Source of the DNA: Undibacterium paludis
GTDB lineage: Bacteria > Pseudomonadota > Gammaproteobacteria > Burkholderiales > Burkholderiaceae_D
DNA: 53,152 bases
Direction: 5' to 3'
Assembly: GCF_022568815.1 (NCBI RefSeq)
Contig: NZ_JAKZHX010000023.1
Span: 1-53,152, forward strand
The notes beneath the pieces were generated by a model. That model was given only the letters and a program-made list of their open reading frames with translations. It was not told where the DNA came from and did not search any database. Both the position numbers and the translations under genes were made by a program. Below are positions 7,247-14,359 of this stretch, one piece after another. Position 1 is the stretch's first letter; each line of letters begins with the position of its first letter.

Positions 7247-8784
7247 TTGCGAATTCTCACTTGAAGATTAGACTCATCACCAGCTTTCCATTTTATCGTA
7301 AGCGGTAATTGACCTACCAGATTAAACTCCCGGGCCAAACCCTGCCTGTGATATGTCCCCATTGTGTTATCTTTGACACTGAAACCTTCGAGGTGAAGTT
7401 TTTTGTCTTTATCCCAGTTATATCTGTCAAAGAAATGCAAGTCGAAATCCATGGAAAAATCGTCTCCGTTCTTTGTTACTGTTGCACGGGACCAGCCTGA
7501 AAAATTGCCACTGGCATAGTACCAATTAGTATCCTCTCCAAAAGATCTTTGCTCCAGGCGTTTGGATGTAAATGTGACCGGCTCGCCATCCACTGCATGT
7601 TTCATTGCAAAATCAATCGCTGAATTTCTTTGTGACTCATATAAATCCCGGCCTGCATCTGTCGTCTCGACAATTCTTTTCAGGTTAACCTGGTAATCGT
7701 CGCCCGTATTATTAAAATAATGCGCCATGTGCCTGGCCGCCTCAGGGTAAATAAGTTTGGCATAGGGAAGCAGTGATTGTTGAATCATCAGTTTTTGGGC
7801 GCTTGAAGACAATTGCGGCAACTCAGAAGCCCAGGTTCCGGCACCTTTATCCGGACGAATCGGCGGCGGGGTTGAGCCCAGCGTAAATTCTGGTGCCGCG
7901 GTCCCACCTTCGCCGGCGTCAGTGATCGGTGCCCAACCATGGGTTAATACTTTTGGAAAAGGTTTGAGCTCATCCGGCGTCAGGGTTGGATTTATTTTTC
8001 CTTCTTCTACCCTCTTCCATATATCCTTCCCTATGCCAACCTTCAGGAAATCTCCATCGGTAAGCGGTGTATTCCTGCCATCGCCAAAGTAAAGCGAATT
8101 GACATCAGTTCCTGACAGGCGTGCCGCAGACTGCAAAACTCCATACCCGGCGTTTTCGCTCATATCAGTTAGCAGTGCATCTGCGTGACCTTCCGAGTTC
8201 AACTGAGGGTCTGGCTGCTGCGTCAAAAACACATTGGCGCCAGCAGGCTCAGATGTCGGGCTATCACGCATTTGCTCTGGCCATGCGTTTTTATGAGCAC
8301 TGCCATCGGGCTCAGCAAAACCTGCAAGAGAATAGTTTTCATTGCTAACTGGTATACCAGGGGGCCGGAAACGCACCAAGGGTGCGACCGCATGCGAATT
8401 CATATTCAGAAATGGTGAAAACCGGTCCATCGACATTTGGTCATCATCCCTGACACAGGCATCATCTTGCCACACTCGCCGGACAGGTAGTGATGGGGAT
8501 GCTTGCCAGCTATGACCTCTGCTTACGTCTGTAAGAGCGGGAGCAAACTGCCGACCTGACATGTCATCTTCAGCTGGATAATTGTCTAAAAAACTGGCGG
8601 GTAGCTGTCGAGTATTTGCCTGCCAAGCAGGCGACGCAACTTTAGCATCTGGATAATGTTCACCTGACTGCTCACTGGTTCTCGCCCCTGCTGCATCAGT
8701 CGTCATATCAGCCGTCATATCATCCGGCATATCGACGATATAGGCTTGCCCATCAGGGCCATAAATTGTTTTGATTGTTCCCAT
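7243..8784 (-). CDS. Colicin M-like putative lipid II-degrading toxin
   Basis: A 513-aa protein with no signal peptide. The first ~280 residues are rich in Asp, Pro, Ser and Gly and look disordered. The C-terminal ~170 residues resemble the colicin M region as I remember it. AHYF (354-357) followed by G and VN matches its AHYL-x(3)-G-x(4)-VN. ASGNFSGWSRATV fits its GAYLGN strand. Asp453-Arg-Tyr455-Asn-Trp-Asp and His479-Arg480-x-GLAREF correspond to the catalytic D-x-Y-D and H-R pairs. Colicin M cleaves the undecaprenyl-pyrophosphoryl linkage of lipid II in the periplasm. The gap between Tyr455 and His479 is longer than in colicin M. It lies 45 nt downstream of the DUF1376 gene and overlaps a putative immunity gene. 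A T6SS or phage-associated delivery route instead of TonB uptake is possible. Moderately sure of the family, unsure of delivery. Confidence 0.55.
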   Translation of the reverse strand: MGTIKTIYGPDGQAYIVDMPDDMTADMTTDAAGARTSEQSGEHYPDAKVASPAWQANTRQLPASFLDNYPAEDDMSGRQFAPALTDVSRGHSWQASPSLPVRRVWQDDACVRDDDQMSMDRFSPFLNMNSHAVAPLVRFRPPGIPVSNENYSLAGFAEPDGSAHKNAWPEQMRDSPTSEPAGANVFLTQQPDPQLNSEGHADALLTDMSENAGYGVLQSAARLSGTDVNSLYFGDGRNTPLTDGDFLKVGIGKDIWKRVEEGKINPTLTPDELKPFPKVLTHGWAPITDAGEGGTAAPEFTLGSTPPPIRPDKGAGTWASELPQLSSSAQKLMIQQSLLPYAKLIYPEAARHMAHYFNNTGDDYQVNLKRIVETTDAGRDLYESQRNSAIDFAMKHAVDGEPVTFTSKRLEQRSFGEDTNWYYASGNFSGWSRATVTKNGDDFSMDFDLHFFDRYNWDKDKKLHLEGFSVKDNTMGTYHRQGLAREFNLVGQLPLTIKWKAGDESNLQVRIRK

Positions 8785-8829
8785 GTTTACATTCCAAAAT
8801 AATTTTCAATTCAAAATCAGCCACACAAA

Positions 8830-9708
8830 TCAAAACGAGCCATCCTCATTGATCCCCTGGTGATAATCGATTTTCTTCTCGCTGCGCACGGCCCCGGATT
8901 GCCTTGCTGTTGAATAGGCCGGGTCACCCCAATCACAGGTAAGGTAATCCTCGTCACTGAAGAAGGTGCTGGGATGCTTGACGTAGCGCGTCTCAAAATA
9001 ATTCTCCTTTACATAGGTACGGTAGCGGTTGACGCTGGCGATCATGGTTTCGGCAGAGATGCCTTCACCCAATCTGGCATTCCATTCTCTGTAAGCCGCT
9101 CTTTTATTGCGACCAGTACATTCAGGATAGCTCTGCCAGGCTAACTCAAAGACAGACGTATACGTCGGCGCAGCCGACGTAGGCATGCGACGCTCGCTAC
9201 CTACAGGGACTGGTTGATGGTTATGATGGGTAATGGTTACCGGTTGATGGTTATTGGTTGCGATCTGAGTCCGTACTGAAACCTGATCTGAAATCACATC
9301 TGATAACAGATTTTTTGCTGACGGGGTACGCGCGCCCTGACCAGGCTTGCTGTCAAATTCCATGTCGTCATCTGCACCATGGGCAGCAGCCCTCGATGCA
9401 CCCCAGCGTGCCTTGTTGGCGGACTTGGCGCGATCAGCCTTGGCCTGATAAATAGCCAGTTCTTTATCGCAACGGTGATTGACGTAGCCATCGTCAGTTT
9501 TCTCGAAGAATTCATCCAGGACGTCGCTCACTTCACGCACATGTTCACGCATGCCTATCAGGCGTGCAACTCTTTCAGGCTCAAGGAGCAAGGGCTCTTC
9601 GGTGATGTAGTACATGTCCAGCATGCGGCGATAGGCGAGGTCTTCCAGCAGGCTGAGATGACGGGTATGGGAAGCATAATCACCAAGGTGGAATGGGTAG
9701 TAGTTCAT
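8830..9708 (-). CDS. DUF1376 (YdaU-type) phage replication-like protein
   Basis: A 292-aa protein. The N-terminus NYYPFHLGDYASHTRHLSLLEDLAYRRMLDMYY is the hallmark of DUF1376, a winged-helix-like domain of phage and prophage replication-initiation proteins (YdaU of Rac). A Lys/Ala-rich stretch follows. Then comes a low-complexity part with repeated HQPV (ATNNHQPVTITHHNHQPV, coded by repeated GGTTGATGGTTAT units near 9210-9262), and a C-terminal conserved block, FELAWQSYPECTGRNKRAAYREW, like primosomal/DnaT-type phage proteins. The ATG follows GGGGGCGGC. It is the first gene after an operator-bearing promoter and the leader of the operon with the colicin M-like and immunity-like genes. There are no other phage structural genes nearby, so this is a remnant or a domesticated module. 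Confidence 0.8.
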   Translation of the reverse strand: MNYYPFHLGDYASHTRHLSLLEDLAYRRMLDMYYITEEPLLLEPERVARLIGMREHVREVSDVLDEFFEKTDDGYVNHRCDKELAIYQAKADRAKSANKARWGASRAAAHGADDDMEFDSKPGQGARTPSAKNLLSDVISDQVSVRTQIATNNHQPVTITHHNHQPVPVGSERRMPTSAAPTYTSVFELAWQSYPECTGRNKRAAYREWNARLGEGISAETMIASVNRYRTYVKENYFETRYVKHPSTFFSDEDYLTCDWGDPAYSTARQSGAVRSEKKIDYHQGINEDGSF

Positions 9709-9951
9709 GCCGCCCCCGCCATACGGTCAGGGCAGCAGGCTGTCTTTGTACAGACAGGGGAAGAAATATGGTTTGTAGAGTGCAAGGCATGTCCTTACCA
9801 GAAGCGTTTGTACACAGGCGAGTTAGCCCTGGTTCTTTGATCTGTATGTGCGTATGCAAGGGATGCCTGGACAGGTATCCCGTTACGCCGGAAGGAGTAA
9901 AAAAATGGTGTCACGGCGCAGATTGTGGGTAATTCAACTCTATTTAAAACA

Positions 9952-9980
9952 ATGGTACACATTTTGTGTACTCGACTCAA
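9952..9980 (-). promoter_or_regulatory. Operon promoter with 17-bp operator palindrome
   Basis: On the minus strand, TTGAGT (9980-9975) and TACCAT (9957-9952) are separated by exactly 17 bases. Inside this spacer and touching the -10 lies a perfect palindrome, GTACACA-TTT-TGTGTAC (9955-9971). A repressor dimer bound here would block the promoter. The minus-strand 13-mer AGTACACAAAATG (9972-9960) recurs in the promoter of the repressor gene. Predicted transcription start is near 9945, toward the DUF1376 gene. Confidence 0.65.
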
Positions 9981-9996
9981 ATTATTATTCAATACG

Positions 9997-10006
9997 CCCC
10001 CCCCCC
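9997..10006. repeat. Ten-base C homopolymer
   Basis: A run of ten C, flanked by ATACG and ACACACAAC. It lies between the operator and the REP-like element and is not in a recognised gene. Such runs slip during replication and sequencing. Confidence 0.7.
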
Positions 10007-10052
10007 ACACACAACCTACCCTCAAGCTTGCAGCTTACGGCGCCGTCCAATT

Positions 10053-10159
10053 CGTCATACCCGCGCAGGCGGGTATCCATGCCTGATCAGGCTTGCCCGT
10101 CTTGCTGTCTGCATGTTTGATCAACGATGGACTCCCGCTCAAAGCAGACGGGAATGACG
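10053..10159. repeat. REP-like intergenic inverted repeat
   Basis: CGTCATACCCGCGCAGGCGGG starts at 10053 and its inverted partner GACGGGAATGACG ends at 10159, with ATCCAT and GATGGA-type inner borders. This is the familiar proteobacterial dispersed palindromic element (CGTCATTCCCGC...GCGGGAATGACG). Only this one copy was noticed in the window. It separates the operator from the repressor gene. Confidence 0.7.
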
Positions 10160-10273
10160 GTCTGGATTGCATTGTGCTCATTGCGGAATCCATGCTGGCC
10201 GACGCTAAAACCGTCTGGGCCATTTTCGCGCAAGCTCTGTCCAGGTCATTTTTTGGCAGGGGCTGAGCTATGC

Positions 10274-10311
10274 TTGACTTGGGTGGCTCAAGTACACAAA
10301 ATGATGCCACC
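10274..10311 (+). promoter_or_regulatory. Autoregulated, near-leaderless promoter of the S24 repressor
   Basis: TTGACT (10274-10279), a 17-base spacer and CAAAAT (10297-10302) form a promoter whose start would fall at about 10309-10311, right at ATG 10312. The 13-mer AGTACACAAAATG (10291-10303) covers the -10 and equals the operator half in the opposite promoter. An outer inverted repeat GGTGGC (10282-10287) / GCCACC (10306-10311) surrounds it. This placement implies self-repression and argues for the 10312 start. Confidence 0.55.
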
Positions 10312-11001
10312 ATGACTGAATCAAGCATCCCCTGGACTCGTATTGAGTCACTATTACGCGCCAAGGCAAAAGATGCTGCCTGGCTCAAGGCCGCCCTGGG
10401 TGTAGAAAAGCAGCGTTTTTCCAACTGGAAAACCAGGGGAGTTCCCAAGCGCAGCGCTCCGCAACTGGCTGAAGCATTTGAGGTAACGACGGATGTGATC
10501 TTCGGTATCAAGCCCGTTTTGCCAGCGTTGCCAATTTCGTCCATTGATGATCACCTGGGGAGCACAAGGCAAAGCGGTGCAGAGACTGGCAGCATCGCCT
10601 GGTGGGACGTCCGTGGCGCATGCGGCGGCGGCATCTTCAATGAAGAACAGCTGCCTAAAGGCCACCTGATCAAGGAAACAGGCTTTTTCAGAAAGTACGG
10701 ACTCAAACCGGAAGATGCCTTTGCCATCTACGCAGACGGCAACTCCATGGCCAATTTCATCGTTGATGGTGATATCGTCATCTTCAACAGGGTAAGAACC
10801 GAACCGGTCAGCGGCCAGATTTTTGCGATTGAACACCCGGACGGTTTGCGCATCAAGCGGCTGCGCCGCAAGATCAACGGTAACTGGCTGCTGGAAAGCG
10901 ACAACCCGGACAAAGCCCGTTATCCCGACGAAGAAATCGATGCCGATCAGGCAGAACTATTGAAGATTCACGGTCAGTTTGTGTATCGCCAGGGTGGATG
11001 A
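10312..11001 (+). CDS. S24/LexA-like phage-type repressor
   Basis: 229 aa from ATG 10312. An ATG at 10270 with AGGGG ahead would add 14 residues, but it lies upstream of the promoter -35 described separately, so I prefer 10312. The N-terminus has a Cro/CI-type helix-turn-helix (LKAALGVEKQRFSNWKTRGVPK, about residues 25-46). The C-terminal half is a S24 self-cleaving peptidase: nucleophile Ser145 in YADGNSMANFIVDGDIV, and general-base Lys182 in LRIKRLRRK. A likely cleavage region is around residues 102-106 (GACGG). Such repressors cut themselves when RecA is activated by DNA damage. It faces the DUF1376-colicin M-like operon and shares its operator, so it very likely silences that operon until SOS induction. 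Confidence 0.88.
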   Translation: MTESSIPWTRIESLLRAKAKDAAWLKAALGVEKQRFSNWKTRGVPKRSAPQLAEAFEVTTDVIFGIKPVLPALPISSIDDHLGSTRQSGAETGSIAWWDVRGACGGGIFNEEQLPKGHLIKETGFFRKYGLKPEDAFAIYADGNSMANFIVDGDIVIFNRVRTEPVSGQIFAIEHPDGLRIKRLRRKINGNWLLESDNPDKARYPDEEIDADQAELLKIHGQFVYRQGG

Positions 11002-11063
11002 TATGCGTAACAGGTCTGTGACTGCGGTCTCTGCGGCGTAACAGCAGATAGCAGATCAGCAGA

Positions 11064-11594
11064 TCAGCCGCCAAATACTTCCTGCGTGGTCCTGACCATG
11101 ATGCGGCTGTTGAACGGGGTAGAGATACTGGCCCATACCCAGTTGTGATGTTCGATGATTTTTTCTGCCCGCAGATGTGACCGGTCGGCCGTCGTATGCG
11201 CATCAGCCAGGGCGATCACGTCAAAGCCATGCGAGGCGGCAGCACGGATCGTGCTGTCCATGCACAGTTCGGTTGGCAGGCCGCACAGTATCAGCGTTTT
11301 GGCGCCGGTGATTTTGAGGTGGGTCAGCAAGCCGGTGTCGGCAAAGGCGTCACAGGCCGATTTATCGACAAACACGTCACCGGGTGTGAATGGCAGTTCT
11401 GGTATGACTTCCCACCCGGCAGAACCGGCCAGGGCGTCGTCGTTGACGTGACGCACGAAAATCACCTGGCCGCCGTGGGCGCGGGTATAGTCTGCGGCAT
11501 GGCGTATGCGTGCGATCACACGCTCTTTTTCATAGCGGGGTGTCGGGCCATGCACCCAGGCGTTTTGCATGTCGATGATGATTAAGGTATCCAT
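11064..11594 (-). CDS. Isochorismatase-family cysteine hydrolase
   Basis: 176 aa from ATG 11594 (MDTLIIIDMQNAW); an ATG 15 bases earlier overlaps the GAGGTG ribosome site, so the inner start fits better. The catalytic triad of the cysteine hydrolase family is visible: Asp8 (IIIDMQ), Lys78 (VDKSACDAF) and Cys111 (GLPTELCMDST), with a cis-peptide-like region before the Cys. Family members hydrolyse isochorismate, nicotinamide, N-carbamoylsarcosine or related amides; the substrate cannot be told here. It is convergent with the repressor gene (62 bp apart) and has no obvious operon partner. Confidence 0.85.
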   Translation of the reverse strand: MDTLIIIDMQNAWVHGPTPRYEKERVIARIRHAADYTRAHGGQVIFVRHVNDDALAGSAGWEVIPELPFTPGDVFVDKSACDAFADTGLLTHLKITGAKTLILCGLPTELCMDSTIRAAASHGFDVIALADAHTTADRSHLRAEKIIEHHNWVWASISTPFNSRIMVRTTQEVFGG

Positions 11595-11728
11595 TTGGCA
11601 ACACCTCATTGACTAAAGCTCTATGATACTGCGTCCTGCCGTTTTGCGTGCAGTGCAGCATTGCTTTTTAGCACCATCCCTGCATCGCCGGGATGCGGTG
11701 CCAGCCCTGGATTAGCCCTGGTTCTGCA

Positions 11729-12604
11729 CTAAATCTGTCCTTTATTGACCAGCGTAGCAACACCTGGGTCGGCAAACAGCCTGATCAGGTGGTCGGCAAC
11801 TGCCCGCACACGTGGCGTACGGCGCACGTCTTCATGCATGACCAGCCAGAGTTTTCTTTGTATGGGACATACTTCGTCCTCCTTACAATATAGGTCAGGG
11901 CTGCTTTTGCGCAAATAATGCGGCAAGACCGTCACACCCAGCCCGGCTGCGGCCAATTGGCCCAGGACGACCTGGTCGTTGCTGCGCAAGATGATGCGCC
12001 TGCCTGCCACATAGTCCTCCAGCCAGCGGTGGTGTGGTGTCGCAGATTTCTTTTCATAAGCGGCAAATTGCCAGTCTGACCGGGCATACTCCGCGAAATA
12101 GCTTTTGCTCGCATACACCCCATAGCAGATGGTCGCCAGCGGCTTGATGACCAGGCCGGCTGTTTGCGGGCGCGACATGCGCAGGGCGATGTCGGCTTCA
12201 CGCTTGCCCAGACTGGCATGCTCTCTTTCTGTAACCAGTTCCAGCTCTACTCCGGTCAGCGTATGCGTCAGGTCATGCAGTTGGGAGGCGAGTAAAAACG
12301 CTGTCAGGGTCGGCGGTGCAGAAATGCGCACTACACCTTCCATTTTGCCTGCACTCAGGGCTTTTCGCTCGAATGAGAACCAGCGTTCTTCCACTTCGCG
12401 TGCATGTTCGACCAGATCCCGCCCTTCCGTCGTCAATTTCCAGCCACGCACCAGGCGGTCAAACAGCCTGAGCTTCAATGCCTCTTCCAGTGCATCAATA
12501 CGGCGGGCCACGGTCGTGTGTTCGACGTGCAGGCGGCGCGCTGCCGCCGTCAGCGTACCGCTGTCGACCAGGGCCAGAAAATAACGAAGATCATCCCAGT
12601 TCAT
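11729..12604 (-). CDS. LysR family transcriptional regulator
   Basis: 291 aa from MNWDDLRYF (ATG 12604; ATG 12607 is equally possible, while one at 12622 overlaps an operator-like palindrome). The N-terminal winged HTH is typical: ALVDSGTLTAAARRLHVEHTTVARRIDALEEALKLRLFDR. An effector-binding domain follows, resembling the branch that senses small aromatics or oxidants (VVRISAPPTLTAFLLASQL). It is divergent from the quinone oxidoreductase at 12733, which is the likely target. The 125-bp gap has GTGCA-ATTA-TGCAC next to the regulator start, suggesting autorepression plus activation of the oxidoreductase. Confidence 0.9.
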   Translation of the reverse strand: MNWDDLRYFLALVDSGTLTAAARRLHVEHTTVARRIDALEEALKLRLFDRLVRGWKLTTEGRDLVEHAREVEERWFSFERKALSAGKMEGVVRISAPPTLTAFLLASQLHDLTHTLTGVELELVTEREHASLGKREADIALRMSRPQTAGLVIKPLATICYGVYASKSYFAEYARSDWQFAAYEKKSATPHHRWLEDYVAGRRIILRSNDQVVLGQLAAAGLGVTVLPHYLRKSSPDLYCKEDEVCPIQRKLWLVMHEDVRRTPRVRAVADHLIRLFADPGVATLVNKGQI

Positions 12605-12608
12605 CATG

Positions 12609-12622
12609 GTGCAATTATGCAC
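12609..12622. promoter_or_regulatory. Candidate LysR-box palindrome
   Basis: GTGCA-ATTA-TGCAC is a perfect inverted repeat with T and A near LysR-box spacing. It sits right before the regulator's start codon and ~110 bp from the divergent oxidoreductase. The site fits the usual T-N(11)-A type loosely (T-N10-A). Confidence 0.4.
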
Positions 12623-12732
12623 AGTCTGGGCGAAGTTTTCAGTAATTTTCTTTATGAATGCAGATGATTAAGCTGCAAGCCAACACATTACCTTGTGTCA
12701 CACACGATCAATCAACTATCAGGAAAGAAATC

Positions 12733-13713
12733 ATGAGAGCCATACAGATGCATGCCCAGGGTGGGCCGGACGTATTGCAAGTACACGAATTGCCGGTACC
12801 TGTCCCCAGGGACGACGAAGTGCTGGTGCAGGTCGATTTTGCCGGTATCAATTATGCCGATGTCTATCAGCGCAACGGTCAGAACCCCAGTGCCCTGCCC
12901 GCCGTGCCCGGTGCAGAGGGCGCCGGTATCGTGGTGCAGGGTAATGCCGACCTGCCGGCGGGTACCAGGGTGGCCTGGCTGTCACATCCCGGCTCGTATA
13001 GCGAATATGTGGCAATACCGGCCTGGAAGCTGGTCCTCCTGCCTGCCGACATCAGTACCAGGGAAGCGGCCGCCGCGATGCTACAGGCCGTCACCGTGCA
13101 ATACCTGAGCGAAACCAGTTACCGGGTACAGGCCGGTGACACGGTCCTGCTGCATGCGGGTGCAGGCGGTGTCGGCCTGTTGCTGACCCAGGTGTTGAAG
13201 CACAAGGGGGCAACGGTCATCAGCACCGTGTCTACCGAAGAAAAAGCCGAATTGGCCAGGGCCGCCGGCGCCGATCACGTCATCCTCTACAAGGATACGG
13301 ATTTTGTACAGGCCGTCAAAGACCTGACACAGCAGCAGGGTGTGCACGTGGTGTACGACTCGACAGGTCTGCAGACCTACCAGGGCAGCATGCGTGTCTT
13401 GCGCCCGCTGGGCAGCCTGGTGCTGTTCGGCCAGTCCAGCGGCAATGTGCCGCCGATAGACCCGATGACACTGTGCCGCAGCGGCTCCCTGTTCTTTACC
13501 CGCCCCACCCTGGCACATCATGTTGCCGATGCCGCCAGCCTGAAGCAGCGCACACAACGTGTCCTGGGCTGGTTGAGGGAAGGTGTGATGAAACTCAGTA
13601 TCCATGCCAGTTATGCGCTAAAAGACGCTGCCCGAGCCCATGCCGATCTGGAATCACGCCGCACCTCCGGCAAGCTGCTGCTGGCCGTCAGCGCGGCAGC
13701 CCAAAACACTTGA
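12733..13713 (+). CDS. Quinone oxidoreductase, zinc-independent MDR family
   Basis: 326 aa from ATG 12733, preceded by AGGAAAG. It has the medium-chain dehydrogenase/reductase layout of NADPH:quinone reductase (Qor): a catalytic GroES-like half (FAGINYADVYQRNGQNP, PGAEGAG) and a Rossmann half with LLHAGAGGVGLLLTQVLKHKGATVI (about residues 140-165). Zinc-binding cysteines of alcohol dehydrogenases are absent. The reaction is one-electron or two-electron reduction of quinones or enones with NADPH in the cytosol. It is divergent from a LysR regulator and followed 13 bp later by a lipocalin-like gene, probably in the same transcript. Confidence 0.88.
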   Translation: MRAIQMHAQGGPDVLQVHELPVPVPRDDEVLVQVDFAGINYADVYQRNGQNPSALPAVPGAEGAGIVVQGNADLPAGTRVAWLSHPGSYSEYVAIPAWKLVLLPADISTREAAAAMLQAVTVQYLSETSYRVQAGDTVLLHAGAGGVGLLLTQVLKHKGATVISTVSTEEKAELARAAGADHVILYKDTDFVQAVKDLTQQQGVHVVYDSTGLQTYQGSMRVLRPLGSLVLFGQSSGNVPPIDPMTLCRSGSLFFTRPTLAHHVADAASLKQRTQRVLGWLREGVMKLSIHASYALKDAARAHADLESRRTSGKLLLAVSAAAQNT

Positions 13714-13726
13714 ATGGAGCATCATC

Positions 13727-14266
13727 ATGATAAATAAATGGAACACTTCCCTGATCAGCGCGCTGATGGTTTGCCTCTGCGTCATCAGCCTGCCCGCCTG
13801 CGCCCTGACCGAACAGGATGCAGACCCGCAGGCCCAGGCTCAAAAACGCCTGACCGGCACCTGGACCCTGCTGGAAGCCCCGGAAATCCGCGCCGATGGC
13901 AGCCGGGCTGACACCTTTGGGGCAAACCCCAAAGGCTTGCTGGTCATCGACGACGCCGGGCGATATTCGCTGCAGATCTACAAATCCAACCGCAGCAAGT
14001 ATGCGAGCGGTGACGTCAAAAAAGCGACAGAAGATGAACTGAGGGCCGCAGCACTGAGCCACAGCACCCATTTTGGGCGGTGCTTTATTGATGTAGAAAA
14101 GAATGTGCTGGTATTTCGCATCGAGCAGGCTGCCAATGTCAACTGGAACGGCAGCGAGCAGGCCAGGCAGCTTGAGCTGAAAGGAGACGTGCTCAGCTAT
14201 CGCGTACCAGCCACTGCCAACAGCAGCGGCACAACAACCATCTCGGTCTGGAAGAAAATCCACTGA
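13727..14266 (+). CDS. Secreted lipocalin-like domain protein
   Basis: 179 aa from ATG 13727 with TGGAG upstream. The N-terminal signal peptide (ISALMVCLCVISLPACALT) ends in a Cys-containing LPAC, so lipidation is possible although the lipobox is not perfect. The mature part has the start of a lipocalin-like fold (KRLTGTWTLLEAPEIRADGSR, GLLVIDDAGRYSLQIYK) typical of Lipocalin_5 proteins, which often occur in catabolic or stress operons. It follows the quinone oxidoreductase by 13 bp. Ligand unknown. Confidence 0.65.
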   Translation: MINKWNTSLISALMVCLCVISLPACALTEQDADPQAQAQKRLTGTWTLLEAPEIRADGSRADTFGANPKGLLVIDDAGRYSLQIYKSNRSKYASGDVKKATEDELRAAALSHSTHFGRCFIDVEKNVLVFRIEQAANVNWNGSEQARQLELKGDVLSYRVPATANSSGTTTISVWKKIH

Positions 14267-14359
14267 TTTCCGTGGCTGCCGCCAGATGCAGAGTTTGACT
14301 TATTACCAACTTCATGAGATCGTCCATGCACCTAAAAAATAATATCTTCAGGGGAAAAC

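Larger units (their letters stand above)
9709..10273. other. Regulatory gap between the DUF1376 operon and the S24 repressor
   Basis: About 565 bp without a convincing gene. Reading from the operon side it contains a leader of ~240 nt, a half-site GTACACA at 9810-9816, the operator palindrome 9955-9971, a run of ten C at 9997-10006, and a REP-like inverted repeat at 10053-10159. Frames that span it cross the operator and show no family features. No cro-like gene was found. Confidence 0.6.

Noticed and set aside
9210..9262. Repeated GGTTGATGGTTAT units as possible iterons of a phage origin
   Set aside because: They are few, imperfect and lie in frame in the DUF1376 gene coding HQPV repeats. 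Origins inside replication genes exist, but two to three units with no A+T-rich stretch do not support it.
9795..10025. 76-codon minus-strand frame across the operator, considered as a cro-like gene
   Set aside because: Its start would lie upstream of the operator/promoter, and no helix-turn-helix is seen. A downstream GTG within it gives only 40 codons without features.
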